DNA of 64,000 nucleotides from an uncultured Alphaproteobacteria bacterium (lineage in GTDB: Bacteria > Pseudomonadota > Alphaproteobacteria > Caulobacterales > Parvularculaceae): positions 1-64,000 of the forward strand of contig CADEDN010000005.1 in assembly GCA_902826095.1 (NCBI GenBank). The letters run 5' to 3'. The position numbers were made by a program, and so were the translations under genes. The notes under the pieces were generated by a model, which saw nothing but the letters and a program-made list of their open reading frames with translations, made no database searches and had not been told where the DNA came from. Position 1 is the first letter of the stretch, and each line of letters begins with the position of its first letter. Below, piece by piece: positions 16,785 to 25,864 of this stretch.

Positions 16785-17480
16785 CTATGCAACCGCGTCC
16801 CGCGGCCGGGCCCCGAACAGCGCCGAGCCGACGCGCACATGGGTGGCGCCAAGCCCCGCCGCAATGTCGAAATCCCCGCTCATCCCCATCGACAAGACGG
16901 AAAGAGCGTTTCGTGCGGCGAGCTTTGAAAGCAGCGCGAAATGCGGCGCCGGCGGGTCGTCCGCGGGCGGAATGCACATCAGGCCGTCAATAGCGAGTCC
17001 GAACCTGTCTCGGCAGTCGCGAATAAAGGCGTCGGCGTCTTCCGGCAAAACGCCCGCTTTTTGCGCTTCGGCGCCCGTATTGACCTGAACGAGGAGGCGC
17101 GGCCGCCGGCCTGAGCGCGCCATTTCGTCGGCGAGCGCGGCGGCGATCTTCGGCCGATCGACGGTTTCGATGACGTCAAAGAGCGCGACCGCCTCGGCGG
17201 CCTTGTTCGACTGCAGGGGGCCGATGAGATGCAACTCAATATCGGGAAACTCCAGCCGCAGCGCCGGCCATTTCGCCTTCGCTTCCTGCACGCGGTTTTC
17301 GCCGAAAACGCGATGGCCGGCGGCGAGCGCCTCGCGAATGCGGTCGGCGGGGAAAGTCTTTGTCACCGCGACGATCTCGACAGGCGCCGTCCGTCCTGCT
17401 TCTTTCAGCGCAGCGGCGATCCGCGCGCGGATGGCGGCGAGATTTGAGCGGAAATCGGTTGGCGGATGAGCGGCGTTCAT
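16785..17480 (-). CDS. YggS-family pyridoxal-phosphate homeostasis protein
   Basis: 231 residues with the PLP-binding lysine in VAVTKTFP (Lys41) and the family motifs FGENRVQEA, LIGPLQSNKA and LSMGMSGDFDIA, ending in VRVGSALFG. The family buffers PLP and affects amino-acid and vitamin B6 balance. Its 5' end overlaps the divergent thiE-like gene by 15 bp, so the two promoters must lie inside each other's coding sequence or one start is further in. Confidence 0.93.
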   Translation of the reverse strand: MNAAHPPTDFRSNLAAIRARIAAALKEAGRTAPVEIVAVTKTFPADRIREALAAGHRVFGENRVQEAKAKWPALRLEFPDIELHLIGPLQSNKAAEAVALFDVIETVDRPKIAAALADEMARSGRRPRLLVQVNTGAEAQKAGVLPEDADAFIRDCRDRFGLAIDGLMCIPPADDPPAPHFALLSKLAARNALSVLSMGMSGDFDIAAGLGATHVRVGSALFGARPRDAVA

Positions 17481-18149
17481 GAGGGACTGCGCGACAGGGC
17501 GGCGAAGCTAGCAGCCGCCGCCGCCGCACTCAAACGAAGCGGATCCTCGTCCGCCGCGCCATTTTCGCTCGCCTTTCTGACCGACCGGCGCCGGATCGAA
17601 AATCCCGAGCCGATCCTCGCTGCGCTGCCCAGAGGCGCCGCCGTCATCTATCGCGATTATGACAACCCAAGGCGCGCCGGCGTCGCGGCGCGCTATCGAT
17701 CGATCTGCGGCGCGCGGGGTGTCTTGTTCCTGGTCGCCGGCGATATCGGCCTCGCCTGCGCGATCGGCGCTGACGGCTTGCATCTGCCGGCGCGAACGCT
17801 TTCTTCTTCCGCATATAGGAGAGAAAAGCGCCTTCTCCTAACCGCCGCCTGCCATGATGCGGCCGAGCTCGCCAGAGCCGGCGCCGCCGGCGCCGATCTC
17901 GCGCTCTTGTCGCCGGTCTTCGCGACGCCAAGCCATCCGGGCGCGGAGCATTTGGGCGCTGACCGGTTCAAGGCGCTTGCAGCGGCGTCTCCCGTCCCCG
18001 TGCTCGCGCTCGGCGGCGTCGATGAAACAAATGCGCCGCTGCTCGCTGGTCGCAATATCTCGGGAATCGCGGCGATAAGCGCCTTTGCAGGAAGGATACA
18101 GGTTTCGCATGTCGAGATCCGGGGTGACGCCCGGCCGCCCAAGCCCTAA
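17466..18149 (+). CDS. Thiamine phosphate synthase/TenI-like protein
   Basis: 227 residues of the ThiE/TenI TIM-barrel family. Visible elements are FLTDRRR near residues 37-43, GADGLHLPAR near 120-129, LLSPVFATPSHPGA near 164-177 and VLALGGV near 194-200. ThiE joins the pyrimidine and thiazole phosphates of thiamine, whereas TenI/ThiE-like stand-alone proteins may be thiazole tautomerases or of unknown role. There are no other thi genes and no TPP riboswitch here, so the exact activity is open. Confidence 0.78.
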   Translation: MSGVHEGLRDRAAKLAAAAAALKRSGSSSAAPFSLAFLTDRRRIENPEPILAALPRGAAVIYRDYDNPRRAGVAARYRSICGARGVLFLVAGDIGLACAIGADGLHLPARTLSSSAYRREKRLLLTAACHDAAELARAGAAGADLALLSPVFATPSHPGAEHLGADRFKALAAASPVPVLALGGVDETNAPLLAGRNISGIAAISAFAGRIQVSHVEIRGDARPPKP

Positions 18150-18201
18150 AACCAATACCCGAAATCCAAATCCGATCCCATCGAAACGGGGCCAAACGCC
18201 C

Positions 18202-20118
18202 ATGGACGGCGCCTTCCGATACAAGGCTTTCATCAGCTACAGCTGGAAGGATCGCCGCGCGGCCGAACGGCTCCATCATGCCCTGGAAACATTCAGGACG
18301 CCGAAGGATTTCGTCGGCCGGGCGACGCCAGACGGCCCGGCGCCCCGTCGGCTGCACCCGATCTTCAAGGACCGTGAGGAAGAGGCGGCGGGCGCAAGTC
18401 TTCGCGGCGCGATTGAAGAAGCGCTCGACAATTCCGAGTTCCTGATCGTCATCTGCTCGCCGGCGGCCGTCGAAAGCCGCTGGGTTACGAAGGAGATCGC
18501 CTATTTCAGGAAGCGCCGCGATCCCCGAAAAGTGCTTCCTTACATCATCGGCGGCGAACCGCTCGCCTCGCTGGCGCCGGAGCGCATGGCGGAAGAGTGT
18601 TTCCCGGAGGCGATGCGCGTCGAGACGGGCGAGGACGGGACTCCGACCGGCGCGGCGATCGAGGCCCCGCTCGCCGCCGATGCGCGCAAATCCGGCGACG
18701 GCGCGCGTCCGGCGCTCTTGAAGATCGCCGCCGCGATGCTCAGCGTCGGCCTGGACGATCTCGTCCGGCGCGACGCGCAGCGCCGCGCGCGGGCGATGCG
18801 CCTGGCGCTGGGCGCCGCGAGTTCGATCGCGCTCGCGATGAGCGCGCTGGCGCTTTACGCGGTCGACCAGCGCGACGAAGCGCGCGCCCAGCGCGCCGTC
18901 GCTGAAAAAGAGCGCGACACGGCGACCGCCGCGCTCGACTTCCTCGTTTCGACTTATGAACTCGCCAATCCCGCGACCGAGAATCCGAAAACCGTCACAG
19001 CGCTCTCGATTCTCGAGCGCGGCGAGAAGAAAATCGACACGGACCTTGTCGGCGAGCCGGAAGTGCAAGCGAAACTGCTCAGCGCGCTCGGCGCCGTCTA
19101 CCATAATCTCGGCGACATCGACCAGGCGGAGCGCCTGCTGACGCGCGCGACGAAAGTTTCGGGCGCGCCGGCGCGTGAGCGGCTCGCCGCCGACCTTCAG
19201 CTGTCCTGGATCGCGCTGAAGCGCCGCGATCTGGGAAGAGCGGGCGCGCGGCTCGCCGCGCTCGACGTCGGCGTCGCCGCCGCCGCCAAGGCAGGCGCGA
19301 TCAGCCCGGCCGAAGCGCGCGACTTCGCGATCAGCCTCGGCGAACACCGGGCCTATCACGCCTATCTTTCGGGCGAGGCTGATGACGCGATCGCGCTCTA
19401 CACGCAAGCAATCGATCTCATCGATCCGGACGCGCCGGACGCTGCGCGTCGCGGCGCCAAACTCGCGACCAATCGCGGCATGATTCTCGTCGCGCGCAAG
19501 GATTTCGCCGCCGGCAGGGCCGATCTCGATCGCGCGCGCGCATTCTTCGCCGACCATTATGGCGAAGGGCATCTGCTGACCGCGCAAGCGACGCACAACA
19601 TCGCCTATGCGGAGTTCGAGGCGAAACGCTACGACGGCGCGATCGCGGAAATGCGCGCGGCGCTCGCGGTCTATGAGCGGGTGCTGAGCCCGAACCATCC
19701 CGATCTCGCGACAGCGCACAAGCTGTTTGGAACGATGCTGACGGCGGCGGGCGAGCCGGCGCAAGCGATCGCGCCGCTAAAGGCCGCCGTCGCCGGATTT
19801 CAGGCGGCCTACGGACTAAATTATTACGACGCCGGCTATTCGCTGGTTTATCTCGCCGCCGCCTATGCTGACGCCGGCATGCCGGCCGAGGCGCTGGCCG
19901 CCATCGACCGCGCAGAGGCGATTTACGGGAAGAACTTCGAGCCCGACGGCTTCGACTTCGGCGATCTCAAGGTCTATCGCGCGCTTGTCTACGCGAAGGC
20001 CGGCCGGCGCGCCGAAGCGCCGCCCCTTTGCGCGGCGGGCCTTTTGATCCTCAAGGCGAACCTTGCGGCGGACGATCCTTATTTTGTCGACATGGCCTCC
20101 AAATGCGCGAGGCTCTAG
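18202..20118 (+). CDS. TIR-domain, membrane-anchored TPR protein
   Basis: 638 residues from ATG 18202. Residues 1-150 form a TIR domain starting YKAFISYSWKDRRAAERLH, with the helix SPAAVESRWVTKEIAYF holding Trp94 and Glu98; Glu in this SxWxxxE position is the catalytic residue of NAD-cleaving TIR domains. A single membrane segment lies at about 199-221, followed by TPR-type helices to the end (AVYHNLGDIDQAERLLTRAT and similar). This arrangement suits a cytoplasmic TIR effector or signalling domain tethered to the membrane with a TPR sensor. Topology, with both ends cytoplasmic or TPR outside, is not settled. No adjacent defence gene is present. Confidence 0.85.
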   Translation: MDGAFRYKAFISYSWKDRRAAERLHHALETFRTPKDFVGRATPDGPAPRRLHPIFKDREEEAAGASLRGAIEEALDNSEFLIVICSPAAVESRWVTKEIAYFRKRRDPRKVLPYIIGGEPLASLAPERMAEECFPEAMRVETGEDGTPTGAAIEAPLAADARKSGDGARPALLKIAAAMLSVGLDDLVRRDAQRRARAMRLALGAASSIALAMSALALYAVDQRDEARAQRAVAEKERDTATAALDFLVSTYELANPATENPKTVTALSILERGEKKIDTDLVGEPEVQAKLLSALGAVYHNLGDIDQAERLLTRATKVSGAPARERLAADLQLSWIALKRRDLGRAGARLAALDVGVAAAAKAGAISPAEARDFAISLGEHRAYHAYLSGEADDAIALYTQAIDLIDPDAPDAARRGAKLATNRGMILVARKDFAAGRADLDRARAFFADHYGEGHLLTAQATHNIAYAEFEAKRYDGAIAEMRAALAVYERVLSPNHPDLATAHKLFGTMLTAAGEPAQAIAPLKAAVAGFQAAYGLNYYDAGYSLVYLAAAYADAGMPAEALAAIDRAEAIYGKNFEPDGFDFGDLKVYRALVYAKAGRRAEAPPLCAAGLLILKANLAADDPYFVDMASKCARL

Positions 20119-20213
20119 CGTCCTTGCAACCCAAAAACGGCGCCGCCGTCAGCATTGAGATAATGCGCTCGCCCGCCTAAGGTCGCGGCCGCGATCCGTG
20201 GGAGAGGCGCACA

Positions 20214-21167
20214 ATGACGTTGAAATCGGCGATTCTGGGTTCATTGTTCGCGGCGGCCGCGATCTTTGCCGGCGCGACGGCGCACGCCGCGACCGTGACG
20301 ACTTTTGACTTTCAGGGGAGCGCCAGCGCCGGCCAGAACGGCATTTTGCTTCCTGGGTTTCCCGCGGGCGGCGTCGCCCGCGTCGCCGATCCGAGTTTCA
20401 ACTACGCCGCAACGGTCGGCGCCGGCGCCGCGAACCCGTTCATCTTCGCGGTCGGCGCGGCGTCCGCCGGCAAGGCGTCGGCCGACGCCAGCGTGACGGT
20501 CACGATTGACATCACCAACGACACCGGCGTCGCCAGCGACGGATCGTTCAGTGCGCTGATTTTCGCCGGCGCGGTCGGCGTCGCCAATCCGGACTTCACG
20601 AGCGCGTCGTGCGCTAAGACCGCGATTGAATCCTGCGGGAAATTCTTGTCCGGGACGACGTCAATCAATCCCGGGGAGGCCGCCTCGCTCGATTTTTCGG
20701 CGCTCCTTGACGGCGCGCTGCTTTACGGCGGCTCTATCGCCGTCAACAGCGCCGGCAAGTCCGCAACCTTTTCAAACGGCTTTTCGCTGACGGGCTTTGG
20801 CCCTGACGCCGCCAACGCCAATCTCTTCAGCTGGGCCGACACGCTGATCAGCGGCGTCAGCCTCGGCGTTTTTGCGCCGGGCGAGACGAAGACCCTGACT
20901 TTTCTCGTCTCGGCGAGCGTCGCGACCGCCGCCGGCTTCGGCTGCAAGCTTGTCGCTTATAACTGCCCGCTCGCGCTTTCCGGCTTCGGCGATCCGCCGC
21001 CGGGCAATGGCGGGGTCATCATCGGACCCGGCCGGACGTCCGCGTCGTTTTTCTCGTTTGTCTTCCAGCCGGTGACGCCAATCCCGCTGCCGCCGGCGCT
21101 GTTCCTCTTCACAACCGCAATCGCGGCCTTCGGCTTCGCGAAGGGCGCCGGGAACCGCCGGGGCTGA
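20214..21167 (+). CDS. Exported protein with VPLPA/PEP-CTERM-like sorting signal
   Basis: 317 residues: signal peptide (about 1-25, ending AHA), a Gly/Ala/Ser-rich beta-type body, and a C-terminal tripartite tail. The tail has the motif PIPLPPALFLF, a hydrophobic stretch (TTAIAAFGFA) and a basic end (KGAGNRRG). This is the layout of VPLPA-CTERM/PEP-CTERM proteins that exosortases process. Known biology: such proteins are linked to exopolysaccharide and surface assembly. No exosortase gene is in the window. The body is unrecognised. Confidence 0.78.
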   Translation: MTLKSAILGSLFAAAAIFAGATAHAATVTTFDFQGSASAGQNGILLPGFPAGGVARVADPSFNYAATVGAGAANPFIFAVGAASAGKASADASVTVTIDITNDTGVASDGSFSALIFAGAVGVANPDFTSASCAKTAIESCGKFLSGTTSINPGEAASLDFSALLDGALLYGGSIAVNSAGKSATFSNGFSLTGFGPDAANANLFSWADTLISGVSLGVFAPGETKTLTFLVSASVATAAGFGCKLVAYNCPLALSGFGDPPPGNGGVIIGPGRTSASFFSFVFQPVTPIPLPPALFLFTTAIAAFGFAKGAGNRRG

Positions 21168-21297
21168 TCGGCCCCCCTGCCCCTGCCTCCGTCGGGCTCG
21201 CGGGAACGCGGTGCGGCGCGATGCTGCTTTCACCGACTTCGTCGGACCTGGCGCGACGGCGCGTCTCGCCGCGCTAATCTTCAAGGCTTGGAGGCGT

Positions 21298-21660
21298 CTA
21301 TTCCGCCGACGCCTGCGCTTTCGTCCACACCGCGAGCGCATTGCCGCAAGGGTCGGTGAAATGGAACCGCCGCCCGCCCGGAAACTCGTGCCGCGCGCCG
21401 ATGACGCCGCCCGCCTTGACGACGCGCTTTTCCGTCGCGTCAAGATCGTCCGCATAGAGAATGACGGTCGTCGATCCGGCGCGCGGCGCCTCGCCGCCGC
21501 GCACGCCGCCGTCGATCCCGGCGCCCTCAAAGCTCACATAATCGGGACCCCAGTCCTGAAAGGTCCAGCCGAACGCCTCGCCGTAGAACGTCTTGAAGAT
21601 CGAAAGGTCCGCGGCGGCGAATTCGACATAGTCGATGCGGCAGTTCTTGGGGGAAGGCAT
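21298..21660 (-). CDS. VOC-family (glyoxalase-fold) protein
   Basis: 120 residues from ATG 21660, which follows GGAGAG. The single VOC module shows IDYVEFAAADLSIFKTFYG at the start, AGSTTVILYADDLDATEKRV in the middle and FHFTDPCGNALAVW at the end. Metal ligands cannot be assigned with certainty, and the substrate is unknown. The reading frame continues upstream into heptamer repeats, but that extension is repeat translation, not protein. Confidence 0.87.
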   Translation of the reverse strand: MPSPKNCRIDYVEFAAADLSIFKTFYGEAFGWTFQDWGPDYVSFEGAGIDGGVRGGEAPRAGSTTVILYADDLDATEKRVVKAGGVIGARHEFPGGRRFHFTDPCGNALAVWTKAQASAE

Positions 21661-21675
21661 TGGGCTCTCCGTTAC

Positions 21676-21866
21676 CGAGGCAGTGGGCAATGGGCAATAG
21701 GCAGTGGGCAATAGGCAATGGGCAGTGGGCAATGGGCGGTAGTCGATGGGGGTCGGAACGACCAGAAATTCCTTTGCTTCCGCGCGCCGTATTCAACGAG
21801 TGTCGCGCTTTCTACTGCCCATTGCCCATTGCCCATTGCCTATTGCCCACTGCCCACTGCCCACTC
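21676..21866. repeat. Inverted heptamer repeat (family D, copy 2)
   Basis: The left arm (about 21676-21738) repeats variants of TGGGCAA/TGGGCAG/TAGGCAA every seven bases. The right arm (about 21811-21866) is the complement, built from GCCCATT, GCCTATT and GCCCACT. About 70 bp of unique DNA separates them. The seven-base period matches the array at 4440-4585, and both lie just upstream of a minus-strand gene start. Confidence 0.85.
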
Positions 21867-21875
21867 ACTCAATGA

Positions 21876-21911
21876 CAAAAAAACGGGCGATCTCATCGCT
21901 GAGACCGCCCG
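21876..21911 (-). terminator. Rho-independent terminator of the porin gene
   Basis: The stem CGGGCGGTCTC/GAGATCGCCCG on the minus strand has one mismatch and is followed by seven T residues. It lies 45 bp past the porin stop codon. Confidence 0.9.
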
Positions 21912-21955
21912 ATTTCATATCCCCTCTAAGCAGCAGGCGCTTTTAGAACCTTGGC

Positions 21956-23203
21956 CTAGAACTTTATTGAGCTCTCGATGACGACGGTGGCGGCTTCTTC
22001 CGGTCCGCCCGCCGTCGCCGGCTTTTGGGATTCGACATATTGCGCGGCGGCCCCGACCGTGATGCCGCGTCCGACAAAATAGGTGACGCCCGCCTGCGCC
22101 GTCTGGGTGTCGCGGAAAACGGTCGGCGACACCGGGTTCGGCGGCGCGGCGACATTGGCTTCCGCCTGGCCGTAGCCGAGCATGACGCCCCAGTCGCCCT
22201 TGTCCTCGCCGGTCTTGAAAGTGATGCCGGCGTCGAAGGCGAGATAGCCGTCCTCGTCGAGATTGGCGAGGCCGGAATTCGTCGTCTTGACGGAGCCGCC
22301 GACGGTGAGGCCGCGGAACCCAAGATTGAGCCCGAGCGCATAGGCCCGGTAATCGTCATAAGCCTCGGTCAGCACGCGCGCGTCTTCATTGGCCGAGACG
22401 TAGCTTGCGCCAAGCCCGAGCAGAAGGCCGTCGCGGCCGCCGACTTTTTTCTGGTAATACATCGCCGCCTCGACGACGTCGTCCCAGCGCGAGGCGTCGC
22501 CGAGGAGCTGGCCGTCCGGCGCGATCATCAGCCGGTCTTCCGGCGAGCAGAGATCCTCGCCGCAATGCGCGAGCGACGGGCTGTAGGAGACGCCGAGCTG
22601 CAACCCGCCGAGCGCGCCGCCGAGGAAATTCGCGGGCGGCATATAGGTGAGTTTGGTCGAATAGCCGGAGAAATCATTGACGGTGTGCACGTCGTTGAGG
22701 CCGGAAAGATCCGTACGCCAATCATTGACGTTGACCGACTGGAAGATCGTCGGCGCGGTGACGGCGAAGGTTCGCCCGACGCCGTGATCGCGCCCGACGA
22801 TCACCTGGCCGAAGCCGCCGCGCGCATAGGCGTAAGCGCCCTGGAGATAGGCGTCGCTCGTCAGCGGCGCGATCCCGCGCGGGCCGCCGATCAGCATCGA
22901 GGAATAGCGCCCGCCGCCGTAAATCTGGTTCGGCTGCTGACCGTCGAGGCGCCCTTCGACGACGGCGCCGAGTTCAAGCCCGCTGCCAAGAACGGTCGAG
23001 CCTTTGACCGCGATCTCGATGTCGGCGTCGGCGCGTCCCTCGCCGTCGGAAACGCCGACCGCGGCGGAGGCCTTGCCGTCGACTTCCAGCTTGACCGGAC
23101 CATCGCCGGCCTCTGCGGCGAACGCCGGCGTCAGCGCCAGCGCCGTTGCGCTTGTCGCCAGATACGCCAGCCAATGCGGCCGCTTGGTCACAGTCCCATC
23201 CAT
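21956..23203 (-). CDS. Outer-membrane porin
   Basis: About 415 residues. A signal peptide ends at TPAFA, followed by VKLEVDGKASAAVGVSDGEGRADADI and glycine-rich barrel strands, and the protein closes with VVIESSIKF, an aromatic C-terminal residue as required for BamA recognition. A segment DLCSPED near residue 220 includes two cysteines that could bridge a loop. It resembles the Gram-negative general-porin superfamily of Alphaproteobacteria. Several in-frame ATGs exist (23245, 23218, 23203); I chose the innermost because it gives the most normal signal peptide. A strong terminator follows. Confidence 0.83.
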   Translation of the reverse strand: MDGTVTKRPHWLAYLATSATALALTPAFAAEAGDGPVKLEVDGKASAAVGVSDGEGRADADIEIAVKGSTVLGSGLELGAVVEGRLDGQQPNQIYGGGRYSSMLIGGPRGIAPLTSDAYLQGAYAYARGGFGQVIVGRDHGVGRTFAVTAPTIFQSVNVNDWRTDLSGLNDVHTVNDFSGYSTKLTYMPPANFLGGALGGLQLGVSYSPSLAHCGEDLCSPEDRLMIAPDGQLLGDASRWDDVVEAAMYYQKKVGGRDGLLLGLGASYVSANEDARVLTEAYDDYRAYALGLNLGFRGLTVGGSVKTTNSGLANLDEDGYLAFDAGITFKTGEDKGDWGVMLGYGQAEANVAAPPNPVSPTVFRDTQTAQAGVTYFVGRGITVGAAAQYVESQKPATAGGPEEAATVVIESSIKF

Positions 23204-23448
23204 TCCCTGTCGCGCCATGGTCCGCGCCATGGTCAATGCGCGCAATTCAAGGCGCGGAATATTGTCGGCACGCCGCCATCGCCCCGTTTTACCTGGACGG
23301 GGCGCGATACGCTTACAAGGCGAGTTAAGGCCCCTCCGCGCCCATGGTCAAGGAAACCACACCCCTGAGAGTTGTCACGACGGCGGTTTGTGGTAGGAAA
23401 GCCACGTTCGCGGCTTCTCGGCCGCCCCAATATGGAACAGTTCCCCTC

Positions 23449-23904
23449 ATGAGTCTCGAAAAACGACGCCTGATCAATGTTTTAGGCGCAGCGATCGCGG
23501 CCGGCGCGCTGGCCGCCTGCGGCGGCGGCGACAAGGACCAGGTCGCGCGCGATGCGACGCTCGTCGGCGCCAAGGGCGCAACGACCGTCAACCGCTATTT
23601 GTGGTCGGCCTCGCTCGAGACCCTCGATTTCCTGCCGGTGTTCAAGGCCGATCCGATCGCCGGCCTCATCGTCACCGACTGGTATTCAAACCCGGAGACC
23701 CCGGCCGAGCAGTTCAAGGTCTCGGTCTATATCCTCGACTCGGCGCTCCGCGCCGACGCGCTTCGCGTCTCGGTCTTTCGTCAGACCAAGGACGCCGGCG
23801 GCCAATGGACCGAGGCAAGCGTCAACCCGGCGACCGCCCGCGAGATCGAAAACGCCATCCTGACGCGCGCAAGACAGCTTCGGCTCAATCAGATCGAGGA
23901 TTGA
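23449..23904 (+). CDS. DUF3576-type lipoprotein
   Basis: 151 residues from ATG 23449. The lipobox LAACGGG puts the lipidated Cys near residue 24. The body contains the conserved DUF3576 features VNRYLWSASLETLDFLP and DWYSNPETPAEQFKVSVYIL. The family sits near leuS in many Alphaproteobacteria, as it does here, and its role is unknown. Its 3' end overlaps the convergent YiiX-like gene by 16 bp. Confidence 0.85.
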   Translation: MSLEKRRLINVLGAAIAAGALAACGGGDKDQVARDATLVGAKGATTVNRYLWSASLETLDFLPVFKADPIAGLIVTDWYSNPETPAEQFKVSVYILDSALRADALRVSVFRQTKDAGGQWTEASVNPATAREIENAILTRARQLRLNQIED

Positions 23905-24530
23905 GCGCCCGGCGCCGACCGCCAGACCGGCACGAGATCGGGGCTTTCGGCGAGATCATCAAGCGCGATATACGCGTCGGCGCCGCGCATCGTCTTTTCC
24001 GGAACCGGATCCCTGCCGACCGCCAGCGACAGCGCGCGCCAGACAAGCTCGGTGCAATAAAGCGCGTCGGCGCTCGCGAGCGAGAATCGTCGGTCGAACG
24101 GCGCTTCTTGCGCCGCCCGCGCCGCCGCGTAGGCGATCAGGACCCCGACCCCGGTTTCATCCGCCTGCGGACGATAGAGCGCGGCCTCGCTCGCCGATCG
24201 GAGAAACACGGCGAAATCCGCTTCCTGCACGCGGCCGTCGGCGCGCGCGGGATCGCCGCCGGCGTGAATGACGATGAGCGCGCCGTCGCCGCCGTCGGCG
24301 ACGATCCCGACATGGCCGAAGCCCTCGCCGTCGGCGTTAAAGCGCGCGGCGAGGCGCGCCCAAAACATCGGCTCAGCCTTGAAGAGGACGTCGCCCGGCC
24401 GCGCGGCGGCGAGCGCCGCGCCGACAAACGCCGGCGGCGACGCCGCGACCGTCTCGCGATCCGGCCTTGCCGGGCTCGCCGTCGCCAGCGCGGCGACCAG
24501 ACCGGCGAGGACTACGACCCGGCCGCGCAA
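23889..24530 (-). CDS. YiiX/YebB-like NlpC/P60 cysteine hydrolase
   Basis: 213 residues from a TTG start, with a signal peptide (1-22). The permuted papain-like core is visible as RPGDVLFK, then GFGHVGIVADG (catalytic His) and LYCTELVWRAL (catalytic Cys). Members are thought to be amidases or thiol hydrolases acting on cell-wall or acylated substrates. It overlaps the upstream lipoprotein gene by 19 bp on the same strand, suggesting a shared transcript. Confidence 0.83.
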   Translation of the reverse strand: MRGRVVVLAGLVAALATASPARPDRETVAASPPAFVGAALAAARPGDVLFKAEPMFWARLAARFNADGEGFGHVGIVADGGDGALIVIHAGGDPARADGRVQEADFAVFLRSASEAALYRPQADETGVGVLIAYAAARAAQEAPFDRRFSLASADALYCTELVWRALSLAVGRDPVPEKTMRGADAYIALDDLAESPDLVPVWRSAPGAQSSI

Positions 24531-24844
24531 CTCTTCGCCGCGCCGACCATCGACAGCTGGGTCATTTCGCTAAGCCCCGCGTCGCGCGCGGCGCTGTCGA
24601 AATCGCCATCGCTCTTGGATTTCTTCAGCGCCTTGGCGAGCGCTTTCAGATTGTCCTCGCTCATGTCGGCTTTGAGCTTGTCGCCGAAACAGGCGCAGGT
24701 CTTTTTCTGGTCGGCGCCGCCCGCGACCTCGCTCAACATGTTGAGGCGGACGCAATCCTTGGCGATCGATTTTTCCGGCGGCGGCGCGCAGCCGGCAAGC
24801 AACAAGGCGCCGCCGATCACGGCGACCATCTGAGTAAGGCGCAT
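24512..24844 (-). CDS. Small hypothetical lipoprotein
   Basis: 110 residues from ATG 24844, which has a GGAGGGAG Shine-Dalgarno. The signal sequence ends in LLAGCAPPP (lipidated Cys19). The mature part is helical with four further cysteines in two pairs (CVRLN, CACFGDK, SCAAGS region), a spacing that suggests disulfides. A longer upstream frame exists but lacks coding character. I do not recognise the family. Confidence 0.78.
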   Translation of the reverse strand: MRLTQMVAVIGGALLLAGCAPPPEKSIAKDCVRLNMLSEVAGGADQKKTCACFGDKLKADMSEDNLKALAKALKKSKSDGDFDSAARDAGLSEMTQLSMVGAAKSCAAGS

Positions 24845-24912
24845 CGATTGTCTCCCTCCATTGCGGGCGGAGCATCGCCCGGTTGGCGGTCGAAAGACAA
24901 GGGAGCCGCCCT

Positions 24913-25719
24913 CTACCCCTTGAACCGGCGGCCGATCCTGATGCGGATGACCCAGAAGACCATCGCCGCGAGCGGCGCGAGCGCAAGGACGATGAGGACG
25001 GGCGAGCCGCGCATCCACGCCGGCATCACCGCCTGCTGGCCGAGAAAGAACGATCCCGCCGCGATGAAGAGCGAAAAGCACATGCGCCACAGATGCCGGG
25101 CGATCCGCGCGTTTTCGGGCAACCGGCCGCGCAGGAGGACGTGGAGTTCGCCAAGAGCCGCGATCGCGGAGGCGACGATGAAAATGACCAGCGCCTGCGT
25201 CGGCGAGCCGTCGATCGATCCTTCCGGGGTCAGCGAACCAAGATAGTTGAAATAGAGGCATGCGACGCCGATCGTCAGGGCGACCGCGAGGCCCGCGACA
25301 TGCCACGGGCTGGCGGCGATGACGCGGCTTCGCGCGCTCGCAACGCCGCTGATGAGGAGATAGAGCGCCGATGCGGCCGCGATCGTATTGGTGACCGGGC
25401 CGTCGGTCAGGAACGGCGCGACCGCAAAGGCGACCGAATAGCAAACGAGCATTGATGCGAAAAAGACGGCGCCGGCCGCCCGGTGGATGCGCGCGCCCTT
25501 GCGCGAGGCGAGCGCGACGGCGCCGGATAGAATGCCAACCGCGCCGCCGCCGATATGGGCGATGAGCAGCGCATCGGCGCCCCAATGCGCCCAGGCGGGC
25601 GCGTCGGGCCCGGCTTCAAGGCGTGTCGCCAAAGCGGGCAGGGCGGCGAGCGCCCACAACAGCGCGCCCATCAGGGTCGCGCGCCGGGCGGCGTTGGTCA
25701 TGCCCTTGTCCATTTTCAT
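24913..25719 (-). CDS. Multi-pass membrane protein (DUF2306-like)
   Basis: About 268 residues with seven to eight hydrophobic segments and conserved His residues at helix ends (LLIAHIGGGAVGILSGAVAL, ASPWHVAGL). This pattern resembles the DUF2306 membrane family. The likely start is ATG 25719 or the ATG at 25701; neither has a good Shine-Dalgarno. Histidines could bind haem or metal, but that is speculation. Confidence 0.68.
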   Translation of the reverse strand: MKMDKGMTNAARRATLMGALLWALAALPALATRLEAGPDAPAWAHWGADALLIAHIGGGAVGILSGAVALASRKGARIHRAAGAVFFASMLVCYSVAFAVAPFLTDGPVTNTIAAASALYLLISGVASARSRVIAASPWHVAGLAVALTIGVACLYFNYLGSLTPEGSIDGSPTQALVIFIVASAIAALGELHVLLRGRLPENARIARHLWRMCFSLFIAAGSFFLGQQAVMPAWMRGSPVLIVLALAPLAAMVFWVIRIRIGRRFKG

Positions 25720-25864
25720 CGAATGAGGATCGCAGGGGCGCGCGCGCCTCGCCATGATCGTTGGTTGCGTCCGCATGATTTTGGGCGTCACCGAACAGGG
25801 CGCCCGGGGATGACGCAGCGCACAACGCGGGTTAAAGGTCGCGTCCGCAACGAATCTGACCGGT

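Noticed and set aside
17968-19764. Minus-strand open frame of 598 codons
   Set aside because: Antisense to the TIR-TPR gene; composition is that of a shadow frame.
21676-21866. CRISPR-like array
   Set aside because: The units are seven bases long, contiguous and without spacers, arranged as two opposed arms. No cas gene is present.
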